DNA from: Homalodisca vitripennis
Lineage: Eukaryota; Arthropoda; Insecta; Hemiptera; Cicadellidae
Assembly (NCBI RefSeq): GCF_021130785.1
Contig: NC_060214.1
Coordinates: 5,049,001 to 5,113,000, forward strand
Length of the DNA: 64,000 nt
Direction of reading: 5' to 3'
Shown here: piece by piece, positions 12,701-23,149 of the stretch
Position numbering within the stretch: position 1 is the first letter of the stretch
How the letters are laid out: each line of letters starts with the position of its first letter
The notes under the pieces: model-generated
Seen by the model: only the letters and a program-made list of their open reading frames with translations
What the model was told of the DNA's origin: nothing
Databases searched by the model: none
Position numbers and translations under genes: made by a program

Positions 12701-13728
12701 AAGTCGATACTGGTCAGTTCTGACAGAATTTTTTTCAATAGTTTATATTATCACTTTTAAAATTATTCGCTAATTGCTATAATAATACTTTGAGTGATAT
12801 ATCTTATTTTTCCTCGTTATTTTTGTTCTTACTACTTTTTATCTAGCATAATTTCATTGTTTTATATACATATATGTTGTTAATATTAGTAATGTTTGGC
12901 TTCTTTGGTAACATTAAAAATACCAAGTTTCATTCTTGTACTGTGATAGTCATGGCTTAGCATGTATTTAACATTTGTTTGTAAAATGGTGTATATCGTA
13001 TACATAAATAAACAACATCAAACACCAAATATCACAAGTAGCACCCTTGGGGAACACCATACTCTGACTTCTGGGAGTGGACATTAACTAGCTCTATCAC
13101 TTATAGGTTCGAATAAATATGGTGTATACCGTATATATAAATAAATAAATAACATCAAACACCAAATACTACAAGTTACACCCTTGCGGAACACCATACT
13201 CTGACTTCTGGGAGTGGACATTGACTAGCTCTATCACTTATAGGTTCGAATAAATATGGTGTATACCGTATATATAAATAAATAAATAACATCAAACACC
13301 AAATACTACAAGTTACACCCTTGCGGAACACCATACTCTGACTTCTGGGAGTGGACATTGACTAGCTCTATCACTTATAGGTTCGAATAAATATGGTATA
13401 TATAAATAAATAAATAACATCAAACACCAAATACTACAAGTTACACCCTTAGGGAACACCATATTCTGACTTCTGTGAGTGGACATTGACTAGCTCTATC
13501 ACTTACAGGTTCGAATACTCCTCAGCAGAAGTAAGGCGAGCGATACACAAAGATTCACTGAACCGGTGGGTCGGCAGATTCCCGGAAGAGGTCCTGCGGG
13601 ATTTGCCCCGTCTAGCGCCAGTATTGTCCAGACTCGGGTACGACCCCGCCGACTCTGTTCCTGATTACGGAACTTTGGCGGAAACTTGGGACTTGGACAG
13701 CGTCTTCCTGGCCAGTGACGTCACGTGA
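9658..13728 (+). CDS. Tyrosylprotein sulfotransferase (TPST), divergent, 5' end missing
   Basis: TPST moves sulfate from PAPS to tyrosines of secreted and membrane proteins in the Golgi lumen. Five exons (9658-9776, 9845-9953, 10031-10225, 10367-10620, 13509-13728) give 298 residues and a TGA stop. Numbered from the first visible residue, human TPST2 (recalled, not searched) aligns without gaps at an offset of 55. Retained are R23, S24, G25, T26 of the 5'-phosphosulfate loop, R46, R50, K103 (human K158), R128, S136, R140, Y183 and S230 (human S285), and both disulfide pairs (C41/C101, C170/C178). Changed are D44 (human catalytic Glu99), S27 (Thr82), most of 231-239 in the PAPS loop, and R245 (Lys300). 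The tail is short. About 55 N-terminal residues lie in unseen exons. GC-rich codons, clean splice phases and no stops argue for a working gene, perhaps a paralogue. Confidence 0.9.
9845..9953 (+). CDS. TPST exon with the catalytic-base position
   Basis: Follows an acceptor ending 'gtacag' and ends before 'gtaatt'; phase 2 in, phase 0 out. It completes the Arg codon and then reads [10 protein letters not shown]. The Asp is where other TPSTs have Glu. The first intron is only 68 bp (9777-9844). Confidence 0.9.
10031..10225 (+). CDS. TPST exon with L-C-N-K-D-P and V-R-D-G-R motifs
   Basis: Follows an acceptor ending 'cctcag'. It encodes the Lys of C-N-K-D-P and the 3'-phosphate-binding [14 protein letters not shown] stretch. 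I place its end at 10225, using a GC donor ('cag' then 'gcaagg'), because that keeps the alignment to other TPSTs gapless. A GT five bases further on (10231) would need a different acceptor. Confidence 0.75.
10226..10366 (+). other. Putative GC-AG intron of TPST
   Basis: The intron starts 'gcaagg' and ends 'ttgcag', and both flanking exons are in phase 0. 'AG|GCAAG' is the usual form of minor GC donors. The competing GT-AG choice (donor at 10231, acceptor ending 10380) is also in frame but would delete three residues relative to the family. Confidence 0.65.
10367..10620 (+). CDS. TPST exon with second disulfide and Tyr of the PAPS site
   Basis: Residues 142-225. It contains the Cys pair C170/C178, the H-Y-E motif with Y183, and ends in [12 protein letters not shown], strongly conserved in TPSTs. 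The donor is 'gtatat' at 10621, phase 2. Confidence 0.9.
10621..12984 (+). other. Intron 4 of TPST, non-repetitive part
   Basis: AT-rich intron sequence. An open stretch at 11408-11629 on the minus strand has no recognisable motif. The 12290-12660 part has C-rich patches ('ggaccccccc' near 12380) and repeated 'ttattgcttgtta' words. No nested gene was recognised. Confidence 0.5.
12985..13508. repeat. Tandem array (137, 137, 128 bp steps) at the TPST exon 5 splice site
   Basis: Four copies of a unit holding 'catactctgacttctgg' and 'tagctctatcactta'. Each ends in an acceptor-like 'ag' followed by 'gttcgaata'. Acceptor copies end at 13106, 13243 and 13380, and the last, ending 13508, is the true exon boundary. 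The three upstream copies continue 'gttcgaataa', giving an immediate in-frame stop. On the minus strand each unit reads like part of an RT (…S-E-Y-G-V-P-Q-G…). Confidence 0.9.
13509..13728 (+). CDS. TPST last exon
   Basis: Completes Arg226 and encodes residues 227-298, then TGA. It contains S230 (human Ser285), the divergent loop 231-239, R-W-V-G, and L-G-Y-D-P followed by P-D-Y-G, both family hallmarks. It ends about 40 residues earlier than vertebrate TPSTs. Composition is much more GC-rich than the flanks, as expected for a selected coding exon. Confidence 0.9.
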
Positions 13729-13845
13729 CGGTGACCAAAGTGTGTGAATGTGTTTTGGAATGGTTCGTCCATGATATAGCTTGTAAATACTATTATGCTG
13801 TGTGAATAGGGCTTTTAAACCAAAGAAGACCTTTAGTTGAATTTT

Positions 13846-13851
13846 AATAAA
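13846..13851 (+). promoter_or_regulatory. Polyadenylation signal AATAAA of TPST
   Basis: Canonical AATAAA 118 bases after the TPST stop codon, so the 3' UTR is probably about 130-150 bases. Confidence 0.6.
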
Positions 13852-13869
13852 CATTTGGTATATCTGTTC

Positions 13870-14750
13870 AGGAGTATATTTTAATAGTTGATTGATCCTA
13901 CCTACAAACTATTCAATAATCTTAATGATAGACTTTTCATATAATACTCGACGTATCTGATCCATTTGAAATTGTATAATGTTATAGGAAATGTACGTGT
14001 TGAGACAAATAAAGCGAAATAAAACAGTATTTTATAACCTTTGTGTAAAACAATCCTATCCACCAATACCACATTATTGTAAGATAATTCATTCATGTGC
14101 TCTTGAATCTTGGTGAAATATCAGAATCCTAAAACTTTGTATTAATAATTTTACAAAGTAGTATAATCGGTAGCCATAAAATTGTAACTAATCTTGGCCC
14201 GAAGAAATGTTCTGATTCACTCGTACGATTCTAATGTTGAAGCGCTGGAGGAAACTTACTTTTATCCAAAAGCTGTTATTATTAAACGCCAATCAAAAAG
14301 TACTGATTTAAATTTTCATTAAGTACCCTAATAGAAGCATAGAAGCTTAACAATCTATTCCAACTGTACCAGTCGCTAAATTTTTACAAAAGTTTATAAA
14401 AGTTTTGGTAAATTTTTAACGTCAATATAATGTTTACAACTTTGAAGTCTGCCATTTTTAAATGTGTTATATTGTATCTAATTTGTCACATTTATTTACC
14501 CTGCACACGACGATACAACGCTGAGAATCTAAAAGAACTCTTGTTTAAATAATGTAATTGAACAGTATGTGTTGTAAAGTAGCTAACAAATTTTTATAAT
14601 ATATTCAAAGAGGTCACCAGAAAAACTTTTAGTTGAAGGGAGATGACTTTCGAAACCGATCCGCGCACACATAATACACAGGTGTCAGTTTTCTTTGTGG
14701 TTTGTGGAGGTCACTTTAGTGGTCGATTTCGCTCTCTGCAGTCTTTAAAC
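13870..14750. other. No gene recognised
   Basis: AT-rich, stop-dense sequence downstream of TPST. A minus-strand open stretch at 13902-14096 has no recognisable motif. Confidence 0.5.
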
Positions 14751-14756
14751 TTTAAG

Positions 14757-16085
14757 AAATATTTATTTATTTAAATGTTACAATACAGATTTAAAAATCC
14801 AATTATATTGTGACATATTAATATATTATTCATTGATATCTTATTACTAGGAAATTACACAGAAAAATCATTTTAAAAATACACTTTTAAATCCCAGTCC
14901 ATGCTCTTCATGCCTTCCTGTATTTAACAAAAAATAACAAATAAATAGGCCATATTACAGTACAAATAAATTATTGATAATACTAAATTGCACAATGCCA
15001 TTCATTCAAATAATAGACACACTAACACTAACAATACAATACATATTTTATTTTATATTTTTAATTCCTTACAATTGAACCCAATCGTTTGATAACATTT
15101 AAACAGCTAGAATTCAAAGCTGTGTTGATTGTAGCGGTGAATGAGGTCAAGGTCGACGACAATATATCAACATGATCGGGCAGAGCGGTGTGCAGTCGCA
15201 TCATTGTATTGATAGGGGAATTTGTACCTAAATTTGAGTAAGCAAAATGAGGACTAAACAACCCTAGACGAGGGGCGGGGAACAAGTCCACACGGGTTAG
15301 CAGTACACTACAGTCTACCTTACCAGTTATTAGCTTCTTTAAGAAAACTAGCAACCCCACACAGCGCCGCCTAGGAAGGCTCCCGAACTCAAACAAAGTC
15401 AATAGTTCGGAATACTTTGTCAAATAAGTATAAACTCTAAATGTTTTAAAGTACAAAAATCTTAAAACCTTGATTTGTATTTGTTCGATCATTTCAATTA
15501 ATAATATTGGGTTCCAAATTACAAATCCATACTCGAGTTTTGGACGAACTAAAGAAAGGTAAAATAATTTTAACGTTGAAAACTTTTTGAAAAATTCACT
15601 AGACCTGCATAAAAATCCAAATGGTTTGTATGATTTTTTACAAATATTAATTATATGACTAAAAAAGGAAAAAAATAGTACTATACAAAATAACAACCCA
15701 AATCTTTTGAAATTTGAAATATTGTTTTTTAAAGACTAATCAAATTGTAAGACGCTCCTTGTTTTCCTAGTGTACCTCATGCCAACACACATGTCCGCAT
15801 TAAATCGCAAGCCTGTTTTGCTCCACATGAATAAACGATCTAAGTCATCTTGCATCAATTCACATTCCTGCAAGATTAGAGCCCTGAGGTACGCCAGATT
15901 TTACATAACATTCACTAGAAAAAAATCCACGGCATGTCACTATCTGTTTCCCTTTAACAAAGTACTATGAAAAAAATGTTATAGAACTTATGGAAAATCC
16001 AAAAAAATTATAGTTTTTTAGTAATTGTATTGACAGGTAAATATTGAGAGGTACATTTTTTTCATTGTAAAAAATTGTTAAGGAA
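14757..16085 (-). pseudogene. Jockey/CR1-type retrotransposon 3' half with internal RT deletion
   Basis: Read on the minus strand. RT finger/palm residues with Y-N-F-F-G-F-S-I-S-S lie near 16000; then C-Y-V-K-S-G-V-P-Q-G-S, with GVPQGS encoded at about 15895-15878. It passes almost at once, with a frame change, to Q-D-D-L-D-R-L-F-M-W ... G-L-R-F-N-A-D (about 15860-15800). The segment that should carry the catalytic YADD is deleted. A 211-codon open frame (15696-15061) then covers the post-RT region with L-V-R-P-K-L-E-Y-G-F-V-I-W-N-P and a long C-terminal tail. An AT-rich 3' tail ends in a (TAAA)-like run near 14757-14780. The 5' part of RT and the endonuclease are missing. Confidence 0.8.
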
Positions 16086-16089
16086 GATA

Positions 16090-18215
16090 ATCATCCTCAT
16101 ATGTGTCTTAAAACACTTAATTTAGACTATGAAATACAATATTTAGTTTCAAGCGCCACAATATTGAAACCTTTTAAGATAAGATTTAACAGTTATTTGA
16201 AATGCATTACAGTCTTTCTGAATCGCCGCATCGTTACATTTTACAGTCGAGAGTCATTAAATATGGTTATCGAACGAAACTAATATGAAAATCATGAATA
16301 ACACACTAAGTACAGAAATATTTTTATCAATTTGATTTGAATTTATTACAATCACAATTAATTCATAAACTTACGTTGTATACATAGAAACAAAAATGAT
16401 TTGTTATGTGGGTAATGGACATTTGAGGTTCATTATACTAGTCAGCAAACACGTTCACAGTTTTTGGGAATGTCTGTCTCAAATTCCTGAATTCTTTATA
16501 ACATGGCAATAATAATTCCGAAATATCCTCCCAAATAAGGATTTTGGTTCGAGTTTGTAATAGAATGTTATAGAATTCGTAAGAATTGAAATAGCATAAT
16601 AGGCAAAAAGCGTATATGTTGTGTTAGGCAGAATAATAATGTACCTATAATTTTTTAATAACAATAATAATTTTCTACCTATAACTCAGTGTAAGCATAG
16701 GGAAGTGGCATTACATTTAAAACCTACTTAAGTTACAATGAATAACAGAGTATATTTTACGGAATATTTATAGCTCAGACAAGGCTGATGAATGGCACCA
16801 CGTTTAGCTAAGTGCCAAGCGCCTGTCTGCTCTTACACGATCCAGACCGTGTTTATTTACATGTCAGATGAGTATAACTTTATCTTTAGACCTGAAATAA
16901 ATACGTTTTGAGCTTAAACTTGATCTGTGGGTTAACATTAAAATCTTAAAGCAAAGCCAAGTAATTACTAATACATCGCAGAGCGTCATAAACCGTTGGT
17001 TTATACCAATTTAATATATCCTGGTTAATTTAATAAGTTTAAAACTAGACATACTTTCCGGCCTTGGAGCAGGGAAGGTATGTTTACCACGTAGTAGACG
17101 TCTCAAAATATCTCATTAGAATTGACTTATTAGTTTAGAAGGTACATTTAAAGTTCTTATATTTAATATTGTTAATACTAATACTATTAGGTATGGTAAA
17201 TATCTTGTAACGATTTGAATAAGTTAGAAACTTGTTCATGTTCAAACCTTATAAAGGTCGCTGTTTATAAACACACAAAACCATGGATATGGTTTAGTTG
17301 GAATCAGTTCAAAATTTTTTTCATGTGAATTATTATGTTAAAACAATAAGGTATAGTTGTAATACAATACCTACATGTTTTACAATGGCACACTATTGTT
17401 ATTAGGTTCAGTGTGTTTTTATTTCAGAGTACTTAATAATATACATGTAATTAAAATTACTTGTTGCGGTAATTATTAAGTAAGGGCTTGAATAAAATGT
17501 AGTTTACAAGTAATTCATAATCTTAGTTTCGGTAGCTCTATTTTAGCTCAACCTCAATCGCAGCTTAGCGGCTACGATATACTCTACCTCTAGTATTGTT
17601 TCATTTATAAAACAGAACTCCGCGCTCTGTTTTCTCTCTTTCCGCCTTTTTGGTAAAGAAGAAAGTATTATTAAAATGCAGTAAATGACATTGGCAGTTT
17701 CTTACAATGTTCAATATTCGGTTCTCTGAGATTGAAAAATAGGGGCTCGTAACAAGAGTGTTTCTTTTAATTTATTAATAATTAAATACGTGTTTGTGTC
17801 CTGCATGAGATCACTACGCAATCGCTGTCACTACTAGAACACCTAATTCTAACATCACATGTCAGTAGAAAGTTACATCTATATCTATAATCATGCAAAC
17901 AGCTAGATTCGTCTGATTGTAGGGAATATCACAATAGCTTCTCTTGCCAAATATTAGACGATGGTGAATTCCAATTCGAATTAAAACCCAATTAAAATCA
18001 CAATTAAAGCCGAATTAATGGAACTATTTTTGTGAACTCTTCATGACGCTTTTTACACATTTAAATACTTATACCATTTTTACTCTATTTTAGTTAGTAA
18101 ACACACCATAAAATAATAATAAAACAAAGCTGGCAAATTCCTTCTAAATGTATTGGAAGATATTAGCGTTCAGTGATATTGAGTAATGCGGAAAGTATTC
18201 CTTACACTAATCTAA
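16090..18215. other. No gene recognised
   Basis: AT-rich with many stops. Short open stretches (16101-16283 on +, 16479-16664 on -) show no motif and no codon bias. Confidence 0.5.
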
Positions 18216-18219
18216 TTAA

Positions 18220-19115
18220 ACATTAGTATGGGTGTGCTTGTTAGCCAATTATACACATAGATATGAATGAGCTTGTTAGCCAATTACACTCATAGATATG
18301 AATGAGCTTGTTAGCCAATTACACATGAATATAGATGCGCCTGTTAGCCAATTTTATGAATGAGCTTATTAGCAAATTAAACATGGATATGAATGCGCTT
18401 GTTAGCCAACTACACACGGATATGGATGTGCTTATTAGCTAATTATACATGGGTATAGATGTGCTTGTTAGCCAATTACACAATTATATGAATGCTTTTG
18501 TTAGCCAATTACACATGGACATGAATGTGCTTGTTAGCCAATTACACATAGATATTAATGCGCAAGTTAGCCAATTGCACATGAATATAGATGCGCCTGT
18601 TAGCCAATTACACATGGATATGAATGTGCTTGTTAGCCAATTACACATGGATATGAATGTGCTTGTTAGCCAATTACACATGAATATTAATGTGCTTTTA
18701 AGCCAGTTACACATGGATATGAATGTGCTTGTTAGCCAATTACACATGGATATGAATGAGCTTGTTAGCCAATTACACATGGATATAGATGTGCTTGTTA
18801 GCCAATTACACATGCATATGGATGTGCTTGTTAGCCAATTAGACTTGGATATGGATGAGCTTGTGTACATACATATCCATTGTATGTATGGATATGAATG
18901 TGCTTGTTAGCCAATTACACATGGATATTAATGCGCTTCTTAGCCAATTAAACATGGATATGAATATGCTTGATAGCCAACTACACATGAATATGGATGT
19001 GCTTGTTAGCCATTTAGACATGTATATGGATGTGCTTGTTAGCCAATTAGACATGTATATGAATGCGCTTTTTAGCACACTATACATAAATATAGATGTG
19101 CTTGGTAGCTAATTC
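18220..19115. repeat. 33-bp minisatellite, about 27 copies
   Basis: The unit, built around 'cttgttagccaattacac' and 'atggatatgaatgtg', is 33 bases, so it is open on both strands. The plus strand reads an 11-residue period L-V-S-Q-L-H-M-D-M-N-V (18449-18910). The minus strand reads N-W-L-T-S-T-F-I-S-M-C (18870-18484). Copy-to-copy changes fall at all codon positions and unit edges carry indels, so I regard it as noncoding. Confidence 0.9.
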
Positions 19116-19119
19116 CAAC

Positions 19120-20334
19120 CAAACGGTGGCCACTCTCATTTGTGACAAGCTTTATTTAAATCATTTCACAATATAGAGCAAAAGTGCCAAAATTGTAAGT
19201 AATTTAATATAAAATTTTATGTACTAATTTTGATGTTTTAAAAGACATTTAAGAAGTTTTGAGGTGGCGACCGTTAATTCTTAGAAGAATGAATAGTGAT
19301 ATCTAAGTTATTTCACTTCGTAGGGTAAAATGGCAAAGTGTTTGAATTCTCATGTTATCTATACTAGTACGGTAGTATAACGCCACTCCACATGTTGCGT
19401 AACAGGCGTAGCTGAGGTGGCAAATGTTCAAATCTATAGCTCAGTCTCGAGATATTCTGTGAAAAGTAAAGCACAGAGAAAATTGTATAAAGATAAGAAA
19501 TTTTTACACTCTCTGAAAGAATTGTGTCAGCTTACTGAGTGTTAGGCTTACTCGTAAGACAAATGTAAAAATGTTTGCTAACGCCCAATCAAAGTTCATG
19601 GAGTGACATGCACCATCATATAACTCATTGTTCTCTATACATAAGTGATACTTCATTGAAAATTTCAACATAAGTCAGTTTGGATTCCAGTTATTGTGTG
19701 GACAGACAGGCATAAATAGCAATTTTCCAGCCCCTTGAGTGATAGGTTTCGCCAATGCTCAGCCAATAAATAGGAATAGAATAGTAATAGGAAACGTAAT
19801 TAGAAATATTAAAGTAGTAAACGAGAGGAGCATATCAATATATTCAGAGCCGATTTTATCAGCTAAAAAGAGACAAAAGTATCGTTGCTGTCAGTGGAAA
19901 ATAATCTAAAAAATGTAACTATTAATTAAGGAATTATGGAATTAAATGATGAAAAAGTATATTTTTTCATTAATATTAACTTTTAATACTTCATCATAAA
20001 ATCTCATAAAACTTATTGATTAGAATGATTTTCTTTACATTAAAACGAACAATTACTGCAATAATATTGTTAACTATTAAAATGCGACTTGCTACTTAAT
20101 AATAAACTCAATAGCCTGATGAGTGAGAGAGGACGGGCTAGCCTGATAGGGTTGTTGGTATATGTGAGTGCGTCAGGGTTGATTGATCAGGTACTCATCA
20201 TATTTCTAGCAATTGCAAGCAAAATAATTCGTATGAGATTTTGGCCCTTTTCTTTAATATAATATTATTATGGGATTTACACATAATGAATATCTCTAAA
20301 AGTTTCCAAACACCAAAAACATTTTAATTACAAA
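19120..20334. other. Probable dispersed repeat, no gene
   Basis: Two stretches, 19125-19290 and 19370-19780, have the look of old nonautonomous repeats ('gtggccactctcattt', 'gaggtggcgaccgtta', 'gttattgtgtggacagac'). No coding motif was seen; assignment is weak. Confidence 0.3.
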
Positions 20335-20489
20335 CTCGAGGTTCCAGGAGTCAAGTCTGAGACAGTTTCACATACCAGACGCTGCAATAAGAAGAAAATG
20401 AATTGTAGCTAAACTTAATATTCAAAATGAATCAACCCCAAACCATAGCTGCGTTATATGTGGACGCGGCTTTGTCGATCCACCGTGCA
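20335..20489. repeat. Copy of the 58.4-kb inverted-repeat element (one arm)
   Basis: 'ttccaggagtcaagtctgag' at 20342, followed by 'gctgcaataagaagaaaatg', 'gtagctaaacttaatattc' and 'ccatagctgcgtta', matches in order the right side of the element at 58755-58875. It lies directly beside the 84-bp array. Confidence 0.75.
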
Positions 20490-21170
20490 TAGAGTTCGTG
20501 TCAGAAACACCGTATTGCACTCAATTGCGCACCTGATGAGACTGCCACTTCACCTAGATTACACTAATATTATTGTATGATTCTGTAGGAAACATCGTAT
20601 TGCACTCAATTGTGCACCTGATGAGACTGCCACTTCACCTAGATTACACTATATTATTGTATGATTCTGTAGGAAACATCGTATTGCACTCAATTGTGCA
20701 CCTGATGAGACTGCCACTTCACCTAGATTACACTATATTATTGTATGATTCTGTAGGAAACATCGTATTGCACTCAATTGTGCACCTGATGAGACTGCCA
20801 CTTCACCTAGATTACACTATATTATGGTATAATGCTGTAGGAAACATCGTATTGCACTCAATTGTGCACCTGATGAGACTGCCACTTCACCTAGATTAAA
20901 CTATATTATTGTATGATGCTGTAGGAAACATCGTATTGCACTCAATTGTGCACCTGATGAGACTGCCACTTCACCTAGATTAAACTATATTATTGTGTGA
21001 TACTGTAGGAAACATCGGAGTGCACTCTGATGAGACTGCCACTTCACCTAGATTAAACTATATTATTGTGTGATACTGTAGGAAACATCGTATTGCTCTC
21101 AATTGTGCACCTGATGAGACTGCCACTTCACCTAGATTACACTATATTATTGTATGATGCTGTAGGGTAT
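20490..21170. repeat. 84-bp satellite, about 8 copies
   Basis: 'ctgtaggaaacatcg' recurs at exact 84-base steps (20583, 20667, 20751, 20835, 20919, 21003), then at one ~72-base step. The period is divisible by three, giving a spurious 108-codon frame at 20573-20899. The core 'gatgagactgccacttcac' is the reverse complement of sequence inside the inverted-repeat element near 58610. Confidence 0.92.
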
Positions 21171-21599
21171 TTTGAATTTGATTACATTTTCCTCAGATCC
21201 TATTCCATAAGACAACCTTATTTAAACTGATACAAATATGTTCACAAATTAATATAAAAATGTATAATAAAATCTAGGCAAATTATATACATTTCAACAA
21301 TACGACATCTCAGATTAACTCGTATTAAAATAATTTCTGCAGTGACAAATATAAAAGTAGCCCGAAGAAACGTTTCTAAAGGTAAACGGAATAGAATAAA
21401 AACCTTTCCAGTTCACTATCAAATAAGTGCTTAAAGAAGAAGTTGAAATGTAGAAAGTGGAGTTTAAGTAACCCGAAGACATATCTGGCCCAGGTCCAGA
21501 CAGGGTTATGTCCTGGTCTCGCTGGTCCATAAAACTTTTATGGACCTGATTTCTGTCCCATTAGACTCACACTGGAGACAGCTGGGGGAATGTGGGATG
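21171..21599. other. No gene recognised
   Basis: Unique AT-rich sequence between two arrays. A minus-strand open stretch (21530-21315) shows no known motif. Confidence 0.45.
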
Positions 21600-21965
21600 G
21601 AAGCTGGTATCTCTGTACCTATCTTTGGAGTAAGACCATGATTCCTTCAGGGACTGTTATTTGTCAACCCATTTGATTTCTTTGGCGTGTGTGCTAACCA
21701 AATCTGTGCCTATCTTAGGAGTACGACCATGATCCATTATACCGACTGTTATTTGTCAACCCATTTGATTTCTTTGGCGTGTGTGCTAACAAAATCTGTG
21801 CCTATCCGAGGAGTACGACCATGATCCATTATACCGACTGTTATTTGTCAACCCATTTGATTTCTTTGGTGTGTGTGCTAACCAAATCTGTACCTATCTT
21901 AGGAATAAGACCATCATCCTTTCTGCCAACTGTTATATTTCAACGTATTTGATTTCTTTGCCGTA
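21600..21965. repeat. 92-bp tandem repeat, about 4 copies
   Basis: 'ccatttgatttctttgg' and 'gtacgaccatgatcc' recur at 92-base steps (near 21656, 21748, 21840, 21932). The last copy is more divergent. Confidence 0.9.
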
Positions 21966-22296
21966 TGATAAGAGTAATGAAAAAAAAAAATACTCAAGAT
22001 GAATTTATAAAAAAATCTATTAACTTAGCTAGAATTAATTAAAATGAGCATGTTAATAATTTAAATGTAAATTACGTTTAATAGTGACCATTATTTTCTA
22101 ACTTGTATCTAAGGGAAATTCCTGACGGATTGATTCCTTTTTAATCGTTTATTTCCTTAGCGCTCCAAAATATTATTAAATGGATTCAAAACTATAAAAA
22201 ATGCTATGATTTTGTTATATTTACGCCTAATACGAATTCAAAATCATTCAATGTTCGAATTTTAACTGAGATTTTACGGATATATTTATACAAAGC

Positions 22297-22415
22297 AACT
22301 TTTACTAACTCTATAGTTGTTTCGAATTCGGATGGATGAGTAACTGAAGTTCCTCGCCGTGTTGCATGGATGGGAAATGTAACTTTTACTAACTCTACAG
22401 TTGTGTCGAAACGAA
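22297..22415. repeat. Short duplication, 84-bp step
   Basis: 'aacttttactaactcta' followed by 'agttgt' and 'cgaattcg' occurs at 22297 and again at 22381. Two copies only; it makes a 91-codon minus-strand frame (22479-22204) look open by chance. Confidence 0.7.
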
Positions 22416-22971
22416 TTCGACATAGACGGACAATGCATTTAAATGTATTTTTTACCAGTTTTAAGGTTGATTGGAGCACTGAAAGAAGTGGAATTTATAG
22501 GGTTCTCTAACATTTACCTAAGAAAAAACCTTTAGCTAAGAACCTAGTTACAGATGTTGATGAATTTGAAGGCTACACGTTCTAATAATTGTCTAAATAA
22601 TCATATCTCATATGAACAATATACAATTACTTTGAAAATTATATATTATTCACATTACAACATACTACAACATTTTATGTATTTTCGTTTACCTGGTGAG
22701 TAGCATATAGGAAAGATGATACGAACTCAGGTGTGTGTGTTTGGTGTATTAGAGATACTCCAGTCAGAGATAACTTTGGTTTAAAGTGAGATAAATGGGC
22801 CGCTGGAGGCAAAGTCGCCTACGTGACCCTTTTCAGCCCCCTAATGTACTTTCGTTGATCCTTTAGTTAAGGTTTATGAGTTCCTGTACTAAAATATTAG
22901 TGTAGTGTAGAATCCTATTTTTATTGCATTTTACGAATTTTAACAAAATAAAGTTGTAAGATATAATATTG

Positions 22972-22981
22972 CCCCCCCCCC
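22972..22981 (+). repeat. C10 homopolymer
   Basis: A run of ten C in AT-rich DNA. The surrounding 22480-23145 holds no recognisable gene. Confidence 0.95.
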
Positions 22982-23149
22982 ATTTTAAACAATAATTTAA
23001 AAGGATTAAAGTGTTTATTTATTCTGAGTGGAAACATAACCATACAAATCAGGAATACACAGAAGATCAAACACAAGGCTTATAAGAACAGTGGTTACAG
23101 TGCGATTTAATGGCTAGGCCTAGTATTCTAATAATTGGTGATATGATAC

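Noticed and set aside
18449..18910. 153-codon frame with an 11-residue period as a repetitive protein gene
   Set aside because: The opposite strand is equally open, the unit length is a multiple of three, and the array edges are frameshifted. This is expected of a 33-bp minisatellite.
18220..19115. CRISPR-like array
   Set aside because: Repeats are contiguous with no unique spacers, and the DNA is from an animal nucleus.
20573..20899. 108-codon frame in the 84-bp array
   Set aside because: 84 is divisible by three, and the sequence comes from a noncoding inverted-repeat element.
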